A stretch of 64,000 bases of DNA from Bacillota bacterium (GTDB lineage Bacteria > Bacillota > Clostridia > Christensenellales > Aristaeellaceae), in assembly GCA_023398575.1 (NCBI GenBank), contig JAEWSC010000021.1, positions 1 through 64,000 on the forward strand. Reading direction: 5' to 3'. Made by a program: the position numbers and the translations under genes. Within the stretch, counting starts at the first letter, position 1; every line of letters starts with the position of its first letter. Below, one piece after another: positions 1 through 9,334 of the stretch. A model generated the notes under the pieces. That model made no database searches. It was given only the letters and a program-made list of their open reading frames with translations, and was not told the DNA's origin.

Positions 1-968
1 TTGGATTTAAACTTTAGTGCCGGTGGAAAATCACCATTGCCCACCACTTGCTGCCATTGCTTGTTTTCTCTTTGGGCCAGCATCTGGGCTGCCTTGTGCA
101 GGTGGGACACTTCCATGTCGAAGAACTGTTCCCAGATTTTCTTGATATTAGGTTCCGTTTCATCCTGCATCATGGACCAGTACAGGTAAGCCTCGGTGTA
201 CTCATGCATAACCCAGTTTTCCAGCCAGGTACAGCTGACATCCATCAGGCTCTCGTACTGCGTTACATGCTGCTCTTCGATCAGCCCGATCTCCTGGTAT
301 AGGCGGCGGCCAAGGTCCGAACCATAAAACGCGCCTGTGTTCATATAGTAGTTCATGGTCTGCTGTTCGGCCGCTGTGATGATGCCGATGTGCAGCTTGG
401 TGGAAATGTCGGCGGTTTTGTAATTCACCGGTTTGCAAAGCGCATCAAAGGGGAAACGGTGTTCAGATATGGTGGGGCGCCCAGGCATAATCTCGGTATA
501 GTGGCCTACCAGTCGTTCGGCCTTTACGCCCTGTTCCATTTCCAATAGATCGGCATAGCGATATAAATGGTCAAAATCCTCAAGCAACGCAAAATCAAGT
601 GCAGACTTGACCGAGGCATCTTTTTCGCACTGGGCCAGAATGGCTGTCAAATCGACGGCCACCTGCTCATAGCCGATGGTATGCTCCAGCGCGTTTTCAT
701 TCAACGGCTTTAAATTGGCAATTTTCTTTTGCTGCTGCTGTTCCTGGCGGCGGATCACAGCCAATTCCCTGCGCAGGTCGTTGCAGCCCTCATGCCGGGC
801 AAATTGATGAGAGAATTTCACACTTTCAAACTCTGTGCCGTTCATCAAAATTACGCGGACTCTGGTATAAGGATCAATCTCTTCCTTGTCATAGGATTTG
901 GGGTACAACTGCTTCCAGTCCATGAAGCCGTCATTGATGTTCATGGGTTTTAGGGTGAATGGGTTCAC
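1..968 (-). CDS. Ferritin-like diiron four-helix protein (C-terminus beyond window)
   Basis: The minus strand is open from position 968 to the window edge (about 322 codons), so the C-terminus is missing. The C-terminal half has the spacing of a ferritin-like four-helix bundle: a Glu (AAEQQT), an ExxH (EEQH), a second Glu (MHEYTEA) and a second ExxH (EVSH), which together could bind a di-metal site. The N-terminal ~150 residues are unassigned; they include a run of four glutamines. GTG at 968 is preferred because AAGGAG lies 8 bases upstream; ATG at 974 is in frame but only 2-3 bases from that site. Function (iron or redox protection, or spore-coat related) cannot be told from sequence. Confidence 0.7.
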   Translation of the reverse strand, partial: MNPFTLKPMNINDGFMDWKQLYPKSYDKEEIDPYTRVRVILMNGTEFESVKFSHQFARHEGCNDLRRELAVIRRQEQQQQKKIANLKPLNENALEHTIGYEQVAVDLTAILAQCEKDASVKSALDFALLEDFDHLYRYADLLEMEQGVKAERLVGHYTEIMPGRPTISEHRFPFDALCKPVNYKTADISTKLHIGIITAAEQQTMNYYMNTGAFYGSDLGRRLYQEIGLIEEQHVTQYESLMDVSCTWLENWVMHEYTEAYLYWSMMQDETEPNIKKIWEQFFDMEVSHLHKAAQMLAQRENKQWQQVVGNGDFPPALKFKS

Positions 969-1096
969 GCACATCGCTCCTTCAAAATTGGTCACCTCCA
1001 TTCTTTCCGCAACGGCTGTAGAACATGCGCGAAACAGCCTTTGTTGTGGTATAATTTGATGTGGAAAAGCCACTTTATCCCAAGTGAGGAGACAGT

Positions 1097-1621
1097 ATGT
1101 TAACAACATTACGCTTGATTCTTAGGCCATTTTCCGCATCCGATGGAAATGATTTGTATGAATATCTTTCTGATCCCGAGGTTGTGAAATTTGAGCCATA
1201 CCAGCCGCTGACGCTTGATGAGTGCCATCGGGAGGCGGAGCGACGCTCACATGACGATGCGTTTATTGCCGTATGCCTGAAGGAAAGCGGCAAACTGATT
1301 GGCAATATCTATTTTGACAGGCGGGAATACGATGCCTGGGAATTGGGCTTTGTATTTAACAGCGCATATCAGGGCAAGGGCTATGCATTTGAGAGCGCAA
1401 GGGAAGTGCTGCATAACGCATTCTCGGTGCTTGGTTTCAGGCGCGTGATAGCGCGGTGTAACCCGCAAAATGAAAAATCCTGGCGACTATTAGAGCGGCT
1501 CGGCCTGCGCCGGGAGGGCCACCTGAAGCAGAATGTTTTTTTCTGGAGGGATGAAAACGGCCAACCCATCTGGAAGGATACGTATGAGTATGCCATGCTT
1601 CAAGATGAGTGGCAAGATTGA
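1097..1621 (+). CDS. GNAT acetyltransferase, RimJ/RimL type
   Basis: A 174-residue single-domain GNAT of the RimJ/RimL (Acetyltransf_3) type, which moves an acetyl group from acetyl-CoA to an N-terminal or small-molecule amine. The acetyl-CoA pyrophosphate loop is visible as QGKGYA (residues 92-97), after the beta-strand ELGFVF. The usual asparagine region NPQNEKSWRLLERLG follows. ATG at 1097 has GAGGAG just upstream, and a TATAAT hexamer sits at 1050-1055 without a good -35. It is a lone gene, divergent from the ferritin-like gene. The acceptor substrate is unknown. Confidence 0.85.
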   Translation: MLTTLRLILRPFSASDGNDLYEYLSDPEVVKFEPYQPLTLDECHREAERRSHDDAFIAVCLKESGKLIGNIYFDRREYDAWELGFVFNSAYQGKGYAFESAREVLHNAFSVLGFRRVIARCNPQNEKSWRLLERLGLRREGHLKQNVFFWRDENGQPIWKDTYEYAMLQDEWQD

Positions 1622-1692
1622 TACTGCTCCATGAAGCATAGATTTTATCGCTGCAGGCACGATATAGGTAAAGCAAACCAGGGGATGATAGC

Positions 1693-2277
1693 ATGAAGTT
1701 CACCGTAATGTGCACATCTATTTTGATGGTCGCAATCTTATTAACAGGTTGTGCCGCTGAAAGTGGTGCAAATATGCCCACGCCAACGCCGGGACAGCCG
1801 GCTACCACATCGCTGGCCGCTGAGCCGGCACGCTCCTTCGACCCGCAAAACGCTGGCCAAGTAACAATGTACAATACACAATACGGCTTTGTGTTTTTGC
1901 TGCCCCAAACATGGCAAGGCTACACTGCTGAGGAAAGCACTTGGGAAGGTGTGGCTGTTTCTGGTGATATGGCGGGGAAGATGGTGGAGTCGGGGCCTGA
2001 AATCGTGATACGCCATCCCCAGTGGTCGGCAGAGACACCGCGGCAGGATATACCTATTATGGTGTTTACTAGGACGCAGTGGGAAGCGCTTGGAAAGGAA
2101 ACCTTCCATATTGGTGCGGCGCCTGTCGGGCCAACAGAGCTTGGCAGGAACAGCCGGTATGTATTTGCACTTCCGGCACGGTATAACTATGAGTACCTCT
2201 TTGGGTATGAAGAGGTCGAAAGTATTATAGACAGCAAGCCGCTGCAGCCTATCGAGCCGCTGAGCCCGAAGGGTTAA
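1693..2277 (+). CDS. Small lipoprotein of unknown function
   Basis: A 194-residue protein with a signal peptide ending in a clear lipobox (LLTGC, Cys20), so it should be lipid-anchored on the outer face of the membrane. A Pro/Thr/Ala-rich linker (about residues 25-50) is followed by a compact domain with 'YGFVFLLPQTWQGY', which resembles the start of PsbP/DUF-type small extracytoplasmic domains; I do not recognise a family with confidence. The start ATG follows GGGGATGATAGC, a weak Shine-Dalgarno. It shows that lipoprotein processing exists here, which matters because the ABC binding proteins in this window lack clear lipoboxes. Confidence 0.75.
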   Translation: MKFTVMCTSILMVAILLTGCAAESGANMPTPTPGQPATTSLAAEPARSFDPQNAGQVTMYNTQYGFVFLLPQTWQGYTAEESTWEGVAVSGDMAGKMVESGPEIVIRHPQWSAETPRQDIPIMVFTRTQWEALGKETFHIGAAPVGPTELGRNSRYVFALPARYNYEYLFGYEEVESIIDSKPLQPIEPLSPKG

Positions 2278-2334
2278 CAGATCAAGGGAGAATCCTCCTG
2301 CTTTGATGTATGTACGCAGTGTGTGCCTCCGCCT

Positions 2335-2363
2335 TTGTAAGCTTTGCTGTTTTATGGTAGAAT
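2335..2363 (+). promoter_or_regulatory. Sigma-A-type promoter of polA
   Basis: TTGTAA (2335-2340), a 17-base spacer, and TAGAAT (2358-2363) lie 36 bases before the polA start. Both hexamers match the vegetative consensus well. Confidence 0.6.
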
Positions 2364-2398
2364 AATATGGCAGGCATAACTGCCGCATGGAGGGGCAT

Positions 2399-4966
2399 AT
2401 GAAGGAAACATTTCTGGTCGTGGACGGCAACAGCTTGATATTCAGGGCCTTTCACGCGCTGCCGCTTTTAAATACATCCTCTGGTGCATACGTAAACGCT
2501 GTGCAGGGTTTTTTCGGTATGCTGTTCAAGGTTATGCAGGAGGAAAAGCCCCGCTTTTGCGCTGTGGCTTTTGACGAGCACGGACCTACTTTCCGCCATA
2601 CGGTGTATGCCGATTACAAAGCCGGCCGACCCGAAACACCGGCGGAGCTTCGGCCACAGTTTGCGCTGATCAAGGAATTACTTGCCGCGCTGCATATTGG
2701 CGTATACAGCCTGGAGGGGTATGAGGCCGACGATCTCATTGGCACCATTGCTCAAAAAGCGGATGCGGAAGGCTATCATGCGCTGCTTTTGACTGGCGAT
2801 CGGGATGCGCTACAGCTGGTAGACAACAATATTAATCTACTCTTTCCTCGAAAGGGCTTTTCGGAGACGATGCTCTTTACGCCAGTCACCGTGAAAGAAG
2901 AATACGGGATTACCCCAGAACAAGTCACCGACTGGAAGGGTTTGATGGGGGATTCCAGCGATAATATTCCCGGCATTCCCGGTGTGGGGGAAAAGACCGC
3001 GGTGAAGCTGCTCGGCCAGTTTGGCACGCTGGAAAAGGTACTGGAGAATGCGGCAACCATCCCCGGGAAGCTGGGGGAAAAGGTGCGCGACAACGCGGAG
3101 CTCGCACGCTTTTCCAAGGACCTTGCAACCATTCGTCCCAACGCGCCAATTGATGTGAACTTTTCCGACTGCCGCTTAAGCCGTATGGGCGAAGGCGTGG
3201 CACTCTTTCAGAAATACGAATTGAACAGCTTATCCCGCAGGCTATTGTCTCTTTCGGGGGAAGGCGAAGGGGCTGCGCAAGCCCAGGTTCCGGTTCAGAG
3301 CTCTTTTGCCCCCTGGGAAGAAATAGGCAGTCTAGCGCAGATACAGGAACTGGTATCGCGTCTTGTGAAGGACCCTGGGCCTGTGGCTTTGTATTTGGGT
3401 GATAGCCTGACCCTGGCGGCAAATAGCCGCAGGTATCGTGTGACGCTGCAGGGAGATTTGCTGAACCCGGGCCTCAGCCGTGGTGATGTGCTGCTGGCGC
3501 TTTCGCCGCTTTATACAGATCAGGACCTTGTCGTTCATGATTTGAAAGGCCTTATGCATAAACTGGCGGATATATCCGCTCCACTGCCGCAGAAGGTAAT
3601 GTGGGATACCATGATCGGCGCATACCTGGTTAACCCCCAGGAGCGCAGCTATGCACTGCATAACTTTACCCCCGGCGCGGAGGAAGATGCTTCCCAACTG
3701 CTGCCTTTGTATAAAACGCAGCAGGAGACGCTTACGCAAAACGAAGGCCTGGCCTTAATGCTGGATATGGAGCTTCCTCTTTGCAAGGTGCTTTTCTCTA
3801 TGGAACGTGCCGGTTTTGTGGTGGACAGGGAAACGTTGGTCCGATTGGGTGCGGATTTTACTGCCCAGATCGAATCCCTTAAGGAACAGGTATACGAGCT
3901 CACTGGCGTTCGCGGCTTTAACCTCAACAGCCCGCAGCAATTGAGTAATGTACTATTTGAAACCTTGAAGCTGCCGGCTGGTAAAAAAAGCACAAAGGGC
4001 TATTCTACCAGCGCGGATATTTTGGAAGGGCTTGTGGACCTGCACCCCGCCATTACCCCCCTGCTCAATTACCGTCAAATTGTGAAATTGAATGGAACAT
4101 ATATTGAAGGGCTATTGCGGTTGATGGGGCAGGATTCTCGTGTGCATACCACCTTTGACCAGGTGGGCACCGCCACAGGCCGCATCTCCAGCAATGATCC
4201 CAATCTTCAAAACATTCCGGTTCGCTCGGCCCTTGGCCGGGAAATTCGCCGGGCCTTTGTGCCCAAGCCTGGCTGGGTGCTGCTGGACGCCGACTATTCA
4301 CAGATCGAGCTTCGCGTGCTGGCCCATCTAAGCGGCGATAGGAACATGGTCGAGGCTTTCCAATTGGGGCAGGATATTCATACCCGCACAGCTTCGGAGG
4401 TTTTTGGCGTACCCATGAATGAGGTAACGTCTCAAATGCGTTCCAGTGCCAAGGCGGTAAACTTTGGTTTGGTGTATGGCATCAGCGAATTTGGGCTGGC
4501 CAGGAACACTGGCGTCACTCGCAAGGAAGCGGCGGAATTCATGCGCCGGTATTTTGAACGCTACCCCGGTGTGAAGGAGTTCATGGAGGATGCAGTGAAA
4601 AGGGGAAAAGAAAAGGGGTATGCCGAAACTCTGCTGCACCGCCGCAGAAACCTGCCCGAACTGAAAAGCCCCATTGCCAACACCCGTAACTTTGGAGAGC
4701 GGGTGGCCATGAACGCGCCTGTGCAAGGCACAGCGGCAGATATCATTAAGCTGGCCATGGTCAGGGTGTATGATGTTTTGCAAAAGGAAAAGCTTCAGGC
4801 TCATCTGACGCTGCAGGTGCACGATGAGCTGCTGATTGAAAGCCCGCCGGAAGAAGCTATGCATGCGGCTAAACTGCTCAAAGAATGCATGGAGCAGGTG
4901 GTCAAACTGAAGGTGCCGCTGATTGCTGAGGTGAACCAAGGCCCCAGCTGGTATGATACAAAGTAG
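2399..4966 (+). CDS. polA: DNA polymerase I
   Basis: An 855-residue family A DNA polymerase for Okazaki-fragment processing and repair. Residues 1-285 are the 5'-3' exonuclease (acidic motifs EADDLIG, GDRDALQL and the helix-hairpin-helix around NIPGIPGVGEKTA). Residues ~290-460 take the place of the 3'-5' exonuclease but lack the DxE metal ligands, so proofreading is predicted absent, as in Bacillus Pol I. The polymerase domain has motif A (DADYSQIELR), motif B (RSSAKAVNFGLVYG) and motif C (QVHDELL). The start is ATG 2399, with GGAGGGG 5 bases before it; an upstream in-frame ATG at 2387 overlaps that site. It heads a run with coaE and the lytic transglycosylase, although 192 bases separate it from coaE. 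Confidence 0.97.
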   Translation: MKETFLVVDGNSLIFRAFHALPLLNTSSGAYVNAVQGFFGMLFKVMQEEKPRFCAVAFDEHGPTFRHTVYADYKAGRPETPAELRPQFALIKELLAALHIGVYSLEGYEADDLIGTIAQKADAEGYHALLLTGDRDALQLVDNNINLLFPRKGFSETMLFTPVTVKEEYGITPEQVTDWKGLMGDSSDNIPGIPGVGEKTAVKLLGQFGTLEKVLENAATIPGKLGEKVRDNAELARFSKDLATIRPNAPIDVNFSDCRLSRMGEGVALFQKYELNSLSRRLLSLSGEGEGAAQAQVPVQSSFAPWEEIGSLAQIQELVSRLVKDPGPVALYLGDSLTLAANSRRYRVTLQGDLLNPGLSRGDVLLALSPLYTDQDLVVHDLKGLMHKLADISAPLPQKVMWDTMIGAYLVNPQERSYALHNFTPGAEEDASQLLPLYKTQQETLTQNEGLALMLDMELPLCKVLFSMERAGFVVDRETLVRLGADFTAQIESLKEQVYELTGVRGFNLNSPQQLSNVLFETLKLPAGKKSTKGYSTSADILEGLVDLHPAITPLLNYRQIVKLNGTYIEGLLRLMGQDSRVHTTFDQVGTATGRISSNDPNLQNIPVRSALGREIRRAFVPKPGWVLLDADYSQIELRVLAHLSGDRNMVEAFQLGQDIHTRTASEVFGVPMNEVTSQMRSSAKAVNFGLVYGISEFGLARNTGVTRKEAAEFMRRYFERYPGVKEFMEDAVKRGKEKGYAETLLHRRRNLPELKSPIANTRNFGERVAMNAPVQGTAADIIKLAMVRVYDVLQKEKLQAHLTLQVHDELLIESPPEEAMHAAKLLKECMEQVVKLKVPLIAEVNQGPSWYDTK

Positions 4967-5158
4967 CTGAAGAGAATTGCCCTTACATATACCCCAAAGG
5001 GGTAAAATTTCCTTAATTTCTTTTTTTGCATTTAGTTGTAACAATCGTTATCAGAGATGCAAGGCATGAAAAATGAAATTTCATTCGTTTTATCCATATC
5101 CTCCATAGGTATATGCGTGTGTACAAGCGCATACATCATTTAGCGAGGGGGACAAACC

Positions 5159-5773
5159 ATGTATGTTATTGCCCTGACCGGGGGCATCGCCAGCGGAAAA
5201 ACCACACTGCTTGCCGCGCTGGCAAGGCAAGGCGCACCGGTCATTGATGCGGACCAGATATCCAGATCCTTGACCGCCCCAGGTGGCCAGGCACTCCCTT
5301 TGATACGTGAAGCTTTCGGCGGTGACGTTTTTCAGGAAGATGGAGTGCTTGACCGCAAGGCGATGGCGGCTATCGTTTTTTCAAATGAGCCGGCCCGCCG
5401 CCAGTTGGAAGCGATAATCCATCCCATGGTTTTGCATTGTATTCAAAAAGAGCTGGAGACTATTGCCCAAAGCCATCCCGTCGCTGTGGTGGATATCCCC
5501 CTTTTGTATGAAAGTGGTATGGAATCCATAGCAGATGAGGTTTGGTGTGTATATGTGCCGCAAGAGGAGCAGATGAAGCGGCTTCGCGGGCGGGATAAAT
5601 TGAACCAGGAACAAGCATTGCAGCGCTTAAACAGCCAGATGGATCCAATGGAAAAATGCCGTAAAGCGGATTATGTAATCCACACGGGCGGTACGCCGGC
5701 GGAAACGGCTCAAAAGGCGATTACCCTTTGGTTTGCGGCGCTTGACAAGGTTGGAGGAAAGAAGATTGACTGA
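5159..5773 (+). CDS. coaE: Dephospho-CoA kinase
   Basis: A 204-residue P-loop kinase that phosphorylates dephospho-CoA on the ribose 3'-OH, the last step of coenzyme A synthesis. The Walker A motif GGIASGKTT is at residues 8-16, followed by the family's DADQISR and the LID-region arginines (RLRGRDKL). Length is typical. The start ATG has GAGGGGG about 7 bases upstream. Its last bases overlap the TTG start of the lytic transglycosylase. The polA-coaE order is common in Firmicutes. Confidence 0.95.
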   Translation: MYVIALTGGIASGKTTLLAALARQGAPVIDADQISRSLTAPGGQALPLIREAFGGDVFQEDGVLDRKAMAAIVFSNEPARRQLEAIIHPMVLHCIQKELETIAQSHPVAVVDIPLLYESGMESIADEVWCVYVPQEEQMKRLRGRDKLNQEQALQRLNSQMDPMEKCRKADYVIHTGGTPAETAQKAITLWFAALDKVGGKKID

Positions 5774-6467
5774 TACCCACATGGTTTCATCCACCGTAGG
5801 AGGCAGGGCTTCCCGCCGTCCGATGCGGATGGATCGTTGGCTGAAGGTTGTTCTGATACTGCTGCTGGTTGCGCTAATTGGCCTGGTTCTGGCTAAAGCG
5901 CTGATGGAAACCTACCTGTATACTCAGGAGAAGGCCAGGCAGACAGCCCATCAGCAGCTTTTGGCAAAGCACCCCCTGCCTGAGCAGTATCTTCAACCCA
6001 TAGGGCAGGTGGCGCAGCAGAACAATGTGAACCCGGCTTTTCTGGCGGCGATTATACTTTGCGAAAGCTCTTACCGTTCTGATGCGCAGAGTTCTGTTGG
6101 CGCCAGGGGACTGATGCAGGTTATGCCTGACACCGGTGCTTGGATTGCCGGCAAACTGAATGAGGACAAAAGCTTCACCGCTGATCTCTTGTACGACCCG
6201 TTGCTCAATATTCGGTATGGAAGCTGGTATATAGGTTACCTGTCTCAGCTGTTTTCCGGTGACCCTATTCTTGTAGCCAGTGCGTACCATGCGGGTCAGA
6301 ACACAGTGGCCGGTTGGCTGCAAAACCCCGAATACTCGCAGGATGGGCGCTCAATTCACATCAATGACATGGTGGATGGTCCCACCAAGGAATATGCACA
6401 AAGGGTGGTTTCGGCCTATGCGATTTACGAACGATTGTACTTTACCAAAGAGGAGCCTGCTTCATAA
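5766..6467 (+). CDS. Membrane-anchored lytic transglycosylase (SLT domain)
   Basis: A 233-residue protein: short cytoplasmic basic segment, one transmembrane helix (about residues 25-45), then a Slt70-type lysozyme-like domain. The catalytic Glu is in ILCESSYRSDAQS, and the family motifs GARGLMQVMPDTG and ASAYHAGQNTV follow. It cleaves the MurNAc-GlcNAc bond of peptidoglycan from the outside face of the membrane. The start is taken as TTG 5766, because GGAGG lies 8 bases upstream; the next in-frame ATG (5781) has no such site. It overlaps the end of coaE by 8 bases, suggesting translational coupling. Confidence 0.9.
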   Translation: MTDTHMVSSTVGGRASRRPMRMDRWLKVVLILLLVALIGLVLAKALMETYLYTQEKARQTAHQQLLAKHPLPEQYLQPIGQVAQQNNVNPAFLAAIILCESSYRSDAQSSVGARGLMQVMPDTGAWIAGKLNEDKSFTADLLYDPLLNIRYGSWYIGYLSQLFSGDPILVASAYHAGQNTVAGWLQNPEYSQDGRSIHINDMVDGPTKEYAQRVVSAYAIYERLYFTKEEPAS

Positions 6468-8010
6468 AGCGTTAGGTGTTTTTCTATGCCTGACGCTGCT
6501 TACACCCTTGAGCGCTTTGGCTTCCAACGCCAGCGACGAACTGACCATTGGTGTTATATCGACAAAAACAGAGGCAATCTATCCGTTGGAGCCAGTGGAG
6601 CGTGATTTGACATCGTTGTATGCCATGGCCTATGAAAGCCTCATCACCATTGATGATGACTATAAGCCAAGGGGTTTGCTGGCTGAGCGGTGGGATGCGC
6701 CGACGGGAAGCGGCAAGACTTGGACGTTTTATCTGCGGCCGAACGTTGTGTTTTCCAACGGTGCGCCGTTGACTGCCAATGATGTGGTGGCTACCATACA
6801 ATACATACTGAATAAGGCAAACGATGAAACCGCCGATTACAAAGGCTATTTCGGGAATTTGCGCTATTTTATTGACAGCGTCAGCGCGAAGGATGATCAG
6901 ACCGTGGTGATCAAAGCATCGCGTTCCTATTATGGACTATTGTATGCGCTGACGTTTCCTATTCTTCCTGCCGATTATATTGAGCAGCCCAATCCCCCTG
7001 GAACAGGGCCCTATACCATTAGCTTTCAACCGCGGGATTTTATGGCTCTGACTGCCAACGACCTGTGGTGGCATCAACCACCCAAAGTCAAAATCATTTC
7101 GGCGATCTTCCACACATCCAATAAAGACATAATAGATAGTTACGAATATGCCCGTGTAGATGCGGTGTTTACCCGTTCTATTTCTGCTGCCCAATATAAA
7201 AGCGGAACGTCGTCTTTGCGCTTGGACTACCGCTCCCGCCAATTGGAAACACTGCTGCTCAATAATACTGCTTTTGAACTAAAGGACATCAGGGTTCGCC
7301 AGGCGATACGCTATGCGTTGGACATCGATCAGATTGCAGCCTCTGTATATATGAACTTGGTATCCAGAACCGATACGCCGCTGCCTGCCGGAAATTGGCT
7401 GTATCATGATGTGCCTGCTGCCCACAAGGTGGATTTGGAGAAAGCAAAAGCACTGCTGGAGGAAGCGGGGTGGCGGGATCCGGACGGTGATGGAATGCGT
7501 AATACCGTTTTAGATGGAAAACCCCGCAACCTGAATTTGCAGCTGTATGTATATGAAGATAGCGACAATAATGTCCGCGTCGAGACGGCGAATATGATCG
7601 CCGATATGCTTGGGAAAATTGGCATTTATGTTAACGTCAATACCACCACCTTTGAGGATGTAGCCAGCCGCCTTCTAAACGGAAAATGTGACATGGCGCT
7701 GGCGTCGTACCAAATGGACTTGGTGCCTGATCCCGGCTTTATGCTTATGAGCGGCAACACAAGCGTCGGCAATTTTAGCCGGTACCGCAATGAGGATATG
7801 GACAGCCTTTTTAAGACACTCCGCACCAAGATTGATCCCAATGAGTTTGCTCAGGCGCTTTCAGCCATTCAGCAAAAGTTTATTGATGATGTTCCCTTTA
7901 TTTGCTTGTTCTACCGCTCTGGTGCCGTACTGACAAGGAAAATGTATACCACGGCCAGAGATGTCAGGGAACTGGAGTTGCTGAGAGGGATTGAAGCGTT
8001 TGCGAATTGA
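6418..8010 (+). CDS. Extracellular solute-binding protein family 5 (oligopeptide-type)
   Basis: About 530 residues, the usual length of DppA/OppA-type binding proteins (SBP_bac_5). The N-terminus has a basic stretch and a hydrophobic segment ending ...PLSALAS, a type I signal peptide without a lipobox cysteine. Family hallmarks include 'YALDIDQIAASVYMNL' and 'KAKALLEEAGWRDPDGDG'. No permease or ATPase genes are adjacent, so it is an orphan that must share a transporter encoded elsewhere or act as a sensor. The start ATG 6418 (AAGGGTGG 8 bases upstream) overlaps the lytic transglycosylase by 50 bases. A peptidoglycan-peptide ligand would suit the neighbour but is only an inference. Confidence 0.82.
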   Translation: MRFTNDCTLPKRSLLHKALGVFLCLTLLTPLSALASNASDELTIGVISTKTEAIYPLEPVERDLTSLYAMAYESLITIDDDYKPRGLLAERWDAPTGSGKTWTFYLRPNVVFSNGAPLTANDVVATIQYILNKANDETADYKGYFGNLRYFIDSVSAKDDQTVVIKASRSYYGLLYALTFPILPADYIEQPNPPGTGPYTISFQPRDFMALTANDLWWHQPPKVKIISAIFHTSNKDIIDSYEYARVDAVFTRSISAAQYKSGTSSLRLDYRSRQLETLLLNNTAFELKDIRVRQAIRYALDIDQIAASVYMNLVSRTDTPLPAGNWLYHDVPAAHKVDLEKAKALLEEAGWRDPDGDGMRNTVLDGKPRNLNLQLYVYEDSDNNVRVETANMIADMLGKIGIYVNVNTTTFEDVASRLLNGKCDMALASYQMDLVPDPGFMLMSGNTSVGNFSRYRNEDMDSLFKTLRTKIDPNEFAQALSAIQQKFIDDVPFICLFYRSGAVLTRKMYTTARDVRELELLRGIEAFAN

Positions 8011-8024
8011 CAACCGATATAAAG

Positions 8025-8060
8025 CAACAGCGCCTGCATCGAGCGTGCAGGCGCTGTTGT
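8025..8060. terminator. Shared intrinsic terminator between convergent genes
   Basis: A perfect 14-bp stem (CAACAGCGCCTGCA, 8025-8038, with 8046-8059) and a 7-base loop lie between the plus-strand binding protein and the minus-strand pfkA. T-rich sequence flanks it on both strands, so it can serve both. Confidence 0.85.
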
Positions 8061-8074
8061 TATGTTACGACAAA

Positions 8075-9124
8075 TTACAGCTGATTCACCAGAGAATACA
8101 GCTTTTTGTTGAACCGGCGGGTACACTTGAGCGCGCGTTCAATGGGCATATGGAATACCTTGCCCTGCTTAATGCCAATCACTTGGTTGCTGATGCCATC
8201 GCGCAAAAGCTGTACAGCCATGTTGCCGGCTTCAAAGCCAAACGCGCTGTCACGGAAGGTGGGGCTGGCGCCGCGCTGGGTATAACCCAATACGGTGGCC
8301 CTGGCTTCTACCATGCCGCATTTACGCTTCATAACGGAGGCGAAGCGCACGGCGCTCATGGGTTCGCCTTCAAAGCATTTCTTGCCATTGGCATTGAGGA
8401 AGGAGCAGAAATCAAAGGGCTTCATAGACTCCCAACAGCCCTCTGCCACGATAATGGTTGCGCGTGTGTTACCGCCCATAATCAACTGGTTCAGCCGGCG
8501 GGCAACTGAATCAACGCTCCAGGTGACTTCAGGTACCACAACAATTTCAGCGCCGGTGGAAACGGCGGTATTCAGGGCGATATCACCGCAATGCCGCCCC
8601 ATGACTTCCACTACAGCAGGTCTGTCATGGCTGCGGGAGGTGGCGCGGATCGATCGGACAGCATCGATACATACATTGACGGCGGTATCAAAGCCCAGCG
8701 TCATTTCGGTATAGGGCAGATCGTTGTCAATGGTACCAGGAATGCCAATGCAAGGCACACCTAGTTCACAAAGCCGCATGGCACCTTGGAAGCTGCCATC
8801 GCCGCCGATCACCACAAGGCCGCCAATATCCTGCTCTTTAATAAATTGAGCGGCCCTTGCTCTGACCTCTGGGTCAAGAAACTCTTTGCAGCGCGCGGTA
8901 CGCAAATAGGTGCCGGGCAGATCGGCAATATCCAAAACGGTATCCAGCTGCAGTTCCATCAGGTCGTCATCTACGTTGTCACTCTTGCGCAGCAAGCCGT
9001 TATAGCCCCGCTTGACGCCAATCAGCTTAATGCCGTACATGGCAGCGCTGCGGGCGACAGACACAACAGCGGCATTCATTCCCGGGCTGTCCCCGCCGCT
9101 GGTAAGTACGCCAATTTTCTTCAT
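8075..9124 (-). CDS. pfkA: ATP-dependent 6-phosphofructokinase
   Basis: A 349-residue PfkA that phosphorylates fructose 6-phosphate in glycolysis. Motifs: GGDSPGMN (10-17) and GGDGS (107-111), whose Gly in the fourth position is typical of ATP-using rather than PPi-using enzymes; PGTIDND (129-135) with the catalytic Asp; and VEVMGRHCGD. It is about 30 residues longer than the ~320 of Bacillus PfkA, the extra length lying in the C-terminal half and tail. The start ATG 9124 is chosen because the protein then begins MKKIGVLTSGG as in the family; a longer in-frame ATG exists at 9193. It is monocistronic. Confidence 0.95.
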   Translation of the reverse strand: MKKIGVLTSGGDSPGMNAAVVSVARSAAMYGIKLIGVKRGYNGLLRKSDNVDDDLMELQLDTVLDIADLPGTYLRTARCKEFLDPEVRARAAQFIKEQDIGGLVVIGGDGSFQGAMRLCELGVPCIGIPGTIDNDLPYTEMTLGFDTAVNVCIDAVRSIRATSRSHDRPAVVEVMGRHCGDIALNTAVSTGAEIVVVPEVTWSVDSVARRLNQLIMGGNTRATIIVAEGCWESMKPFDFCSFLNANGKKCFEGEPMSAVRFASVMKRKCGMVEARATVLGYTQRGASPTFRDSAFGFEAGNMAVQLLRDGISNQVIGIKQGKVFHMPIERALKCTRRFNKKLYSLVNQL

Positions 9125-9170
9125 AAAAAACCATCGCTCCCGGTTGAAATAATAAGTTCTTAGTATAGAT

Positions 9171-9192
9171 TGGCTATCCATGTGGATAACCA
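9171..9192. promoter_or_regulatory. Palindrome upstream of pfkA, possible operator
   Basis: TGGCTATCC-ATGT-GGATAACCA is a 22-bp palindrome with one mismatch per half, 47 bases upstream of the pfkA start. A plausible minus-strand -10 (TATACT, 9162-9167) touches it, so a bound protein would block transcription. The factor is unknown; a sugar-responsive repressor is only a guess. Confidence 0.4.
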
Positions 9193-9298
9193 TATCAATA
9201 TCGATTATATCACGTTTATGATGGTGAATCCAGTTCTTTTTTTCACAATCTTAAGCAAAGATTTTGCCAAAATTATTAGTTTGGGAGGTGGAAAAGTA

Positions 9299-9327
9299 TT
9301 GACAGCCTGAAGGTTGGATGTTATCAT
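9299..9327 (+). promoter_or_regulatory. Strong sigma-A promoter of the iron-uptake operon
   Basis: A consensus -35 TTGACA (9299-9304), a 17-base spacer and TATCAT (9322-9327). Start of transcription would be near 9334, at the left edge of the first operator dyad. Confidence 0.8.
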
Positions 9328-9334
9328 GTCAAAA

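Noticed and set aside
6280..6417. N-terminal extension of the family 5 binding protein
   Set aside because: The frame is open upstream, but the segment lies wholly within the lytic transglycosylase gene and would place a basic, non-signal sequence before the signal peptide.
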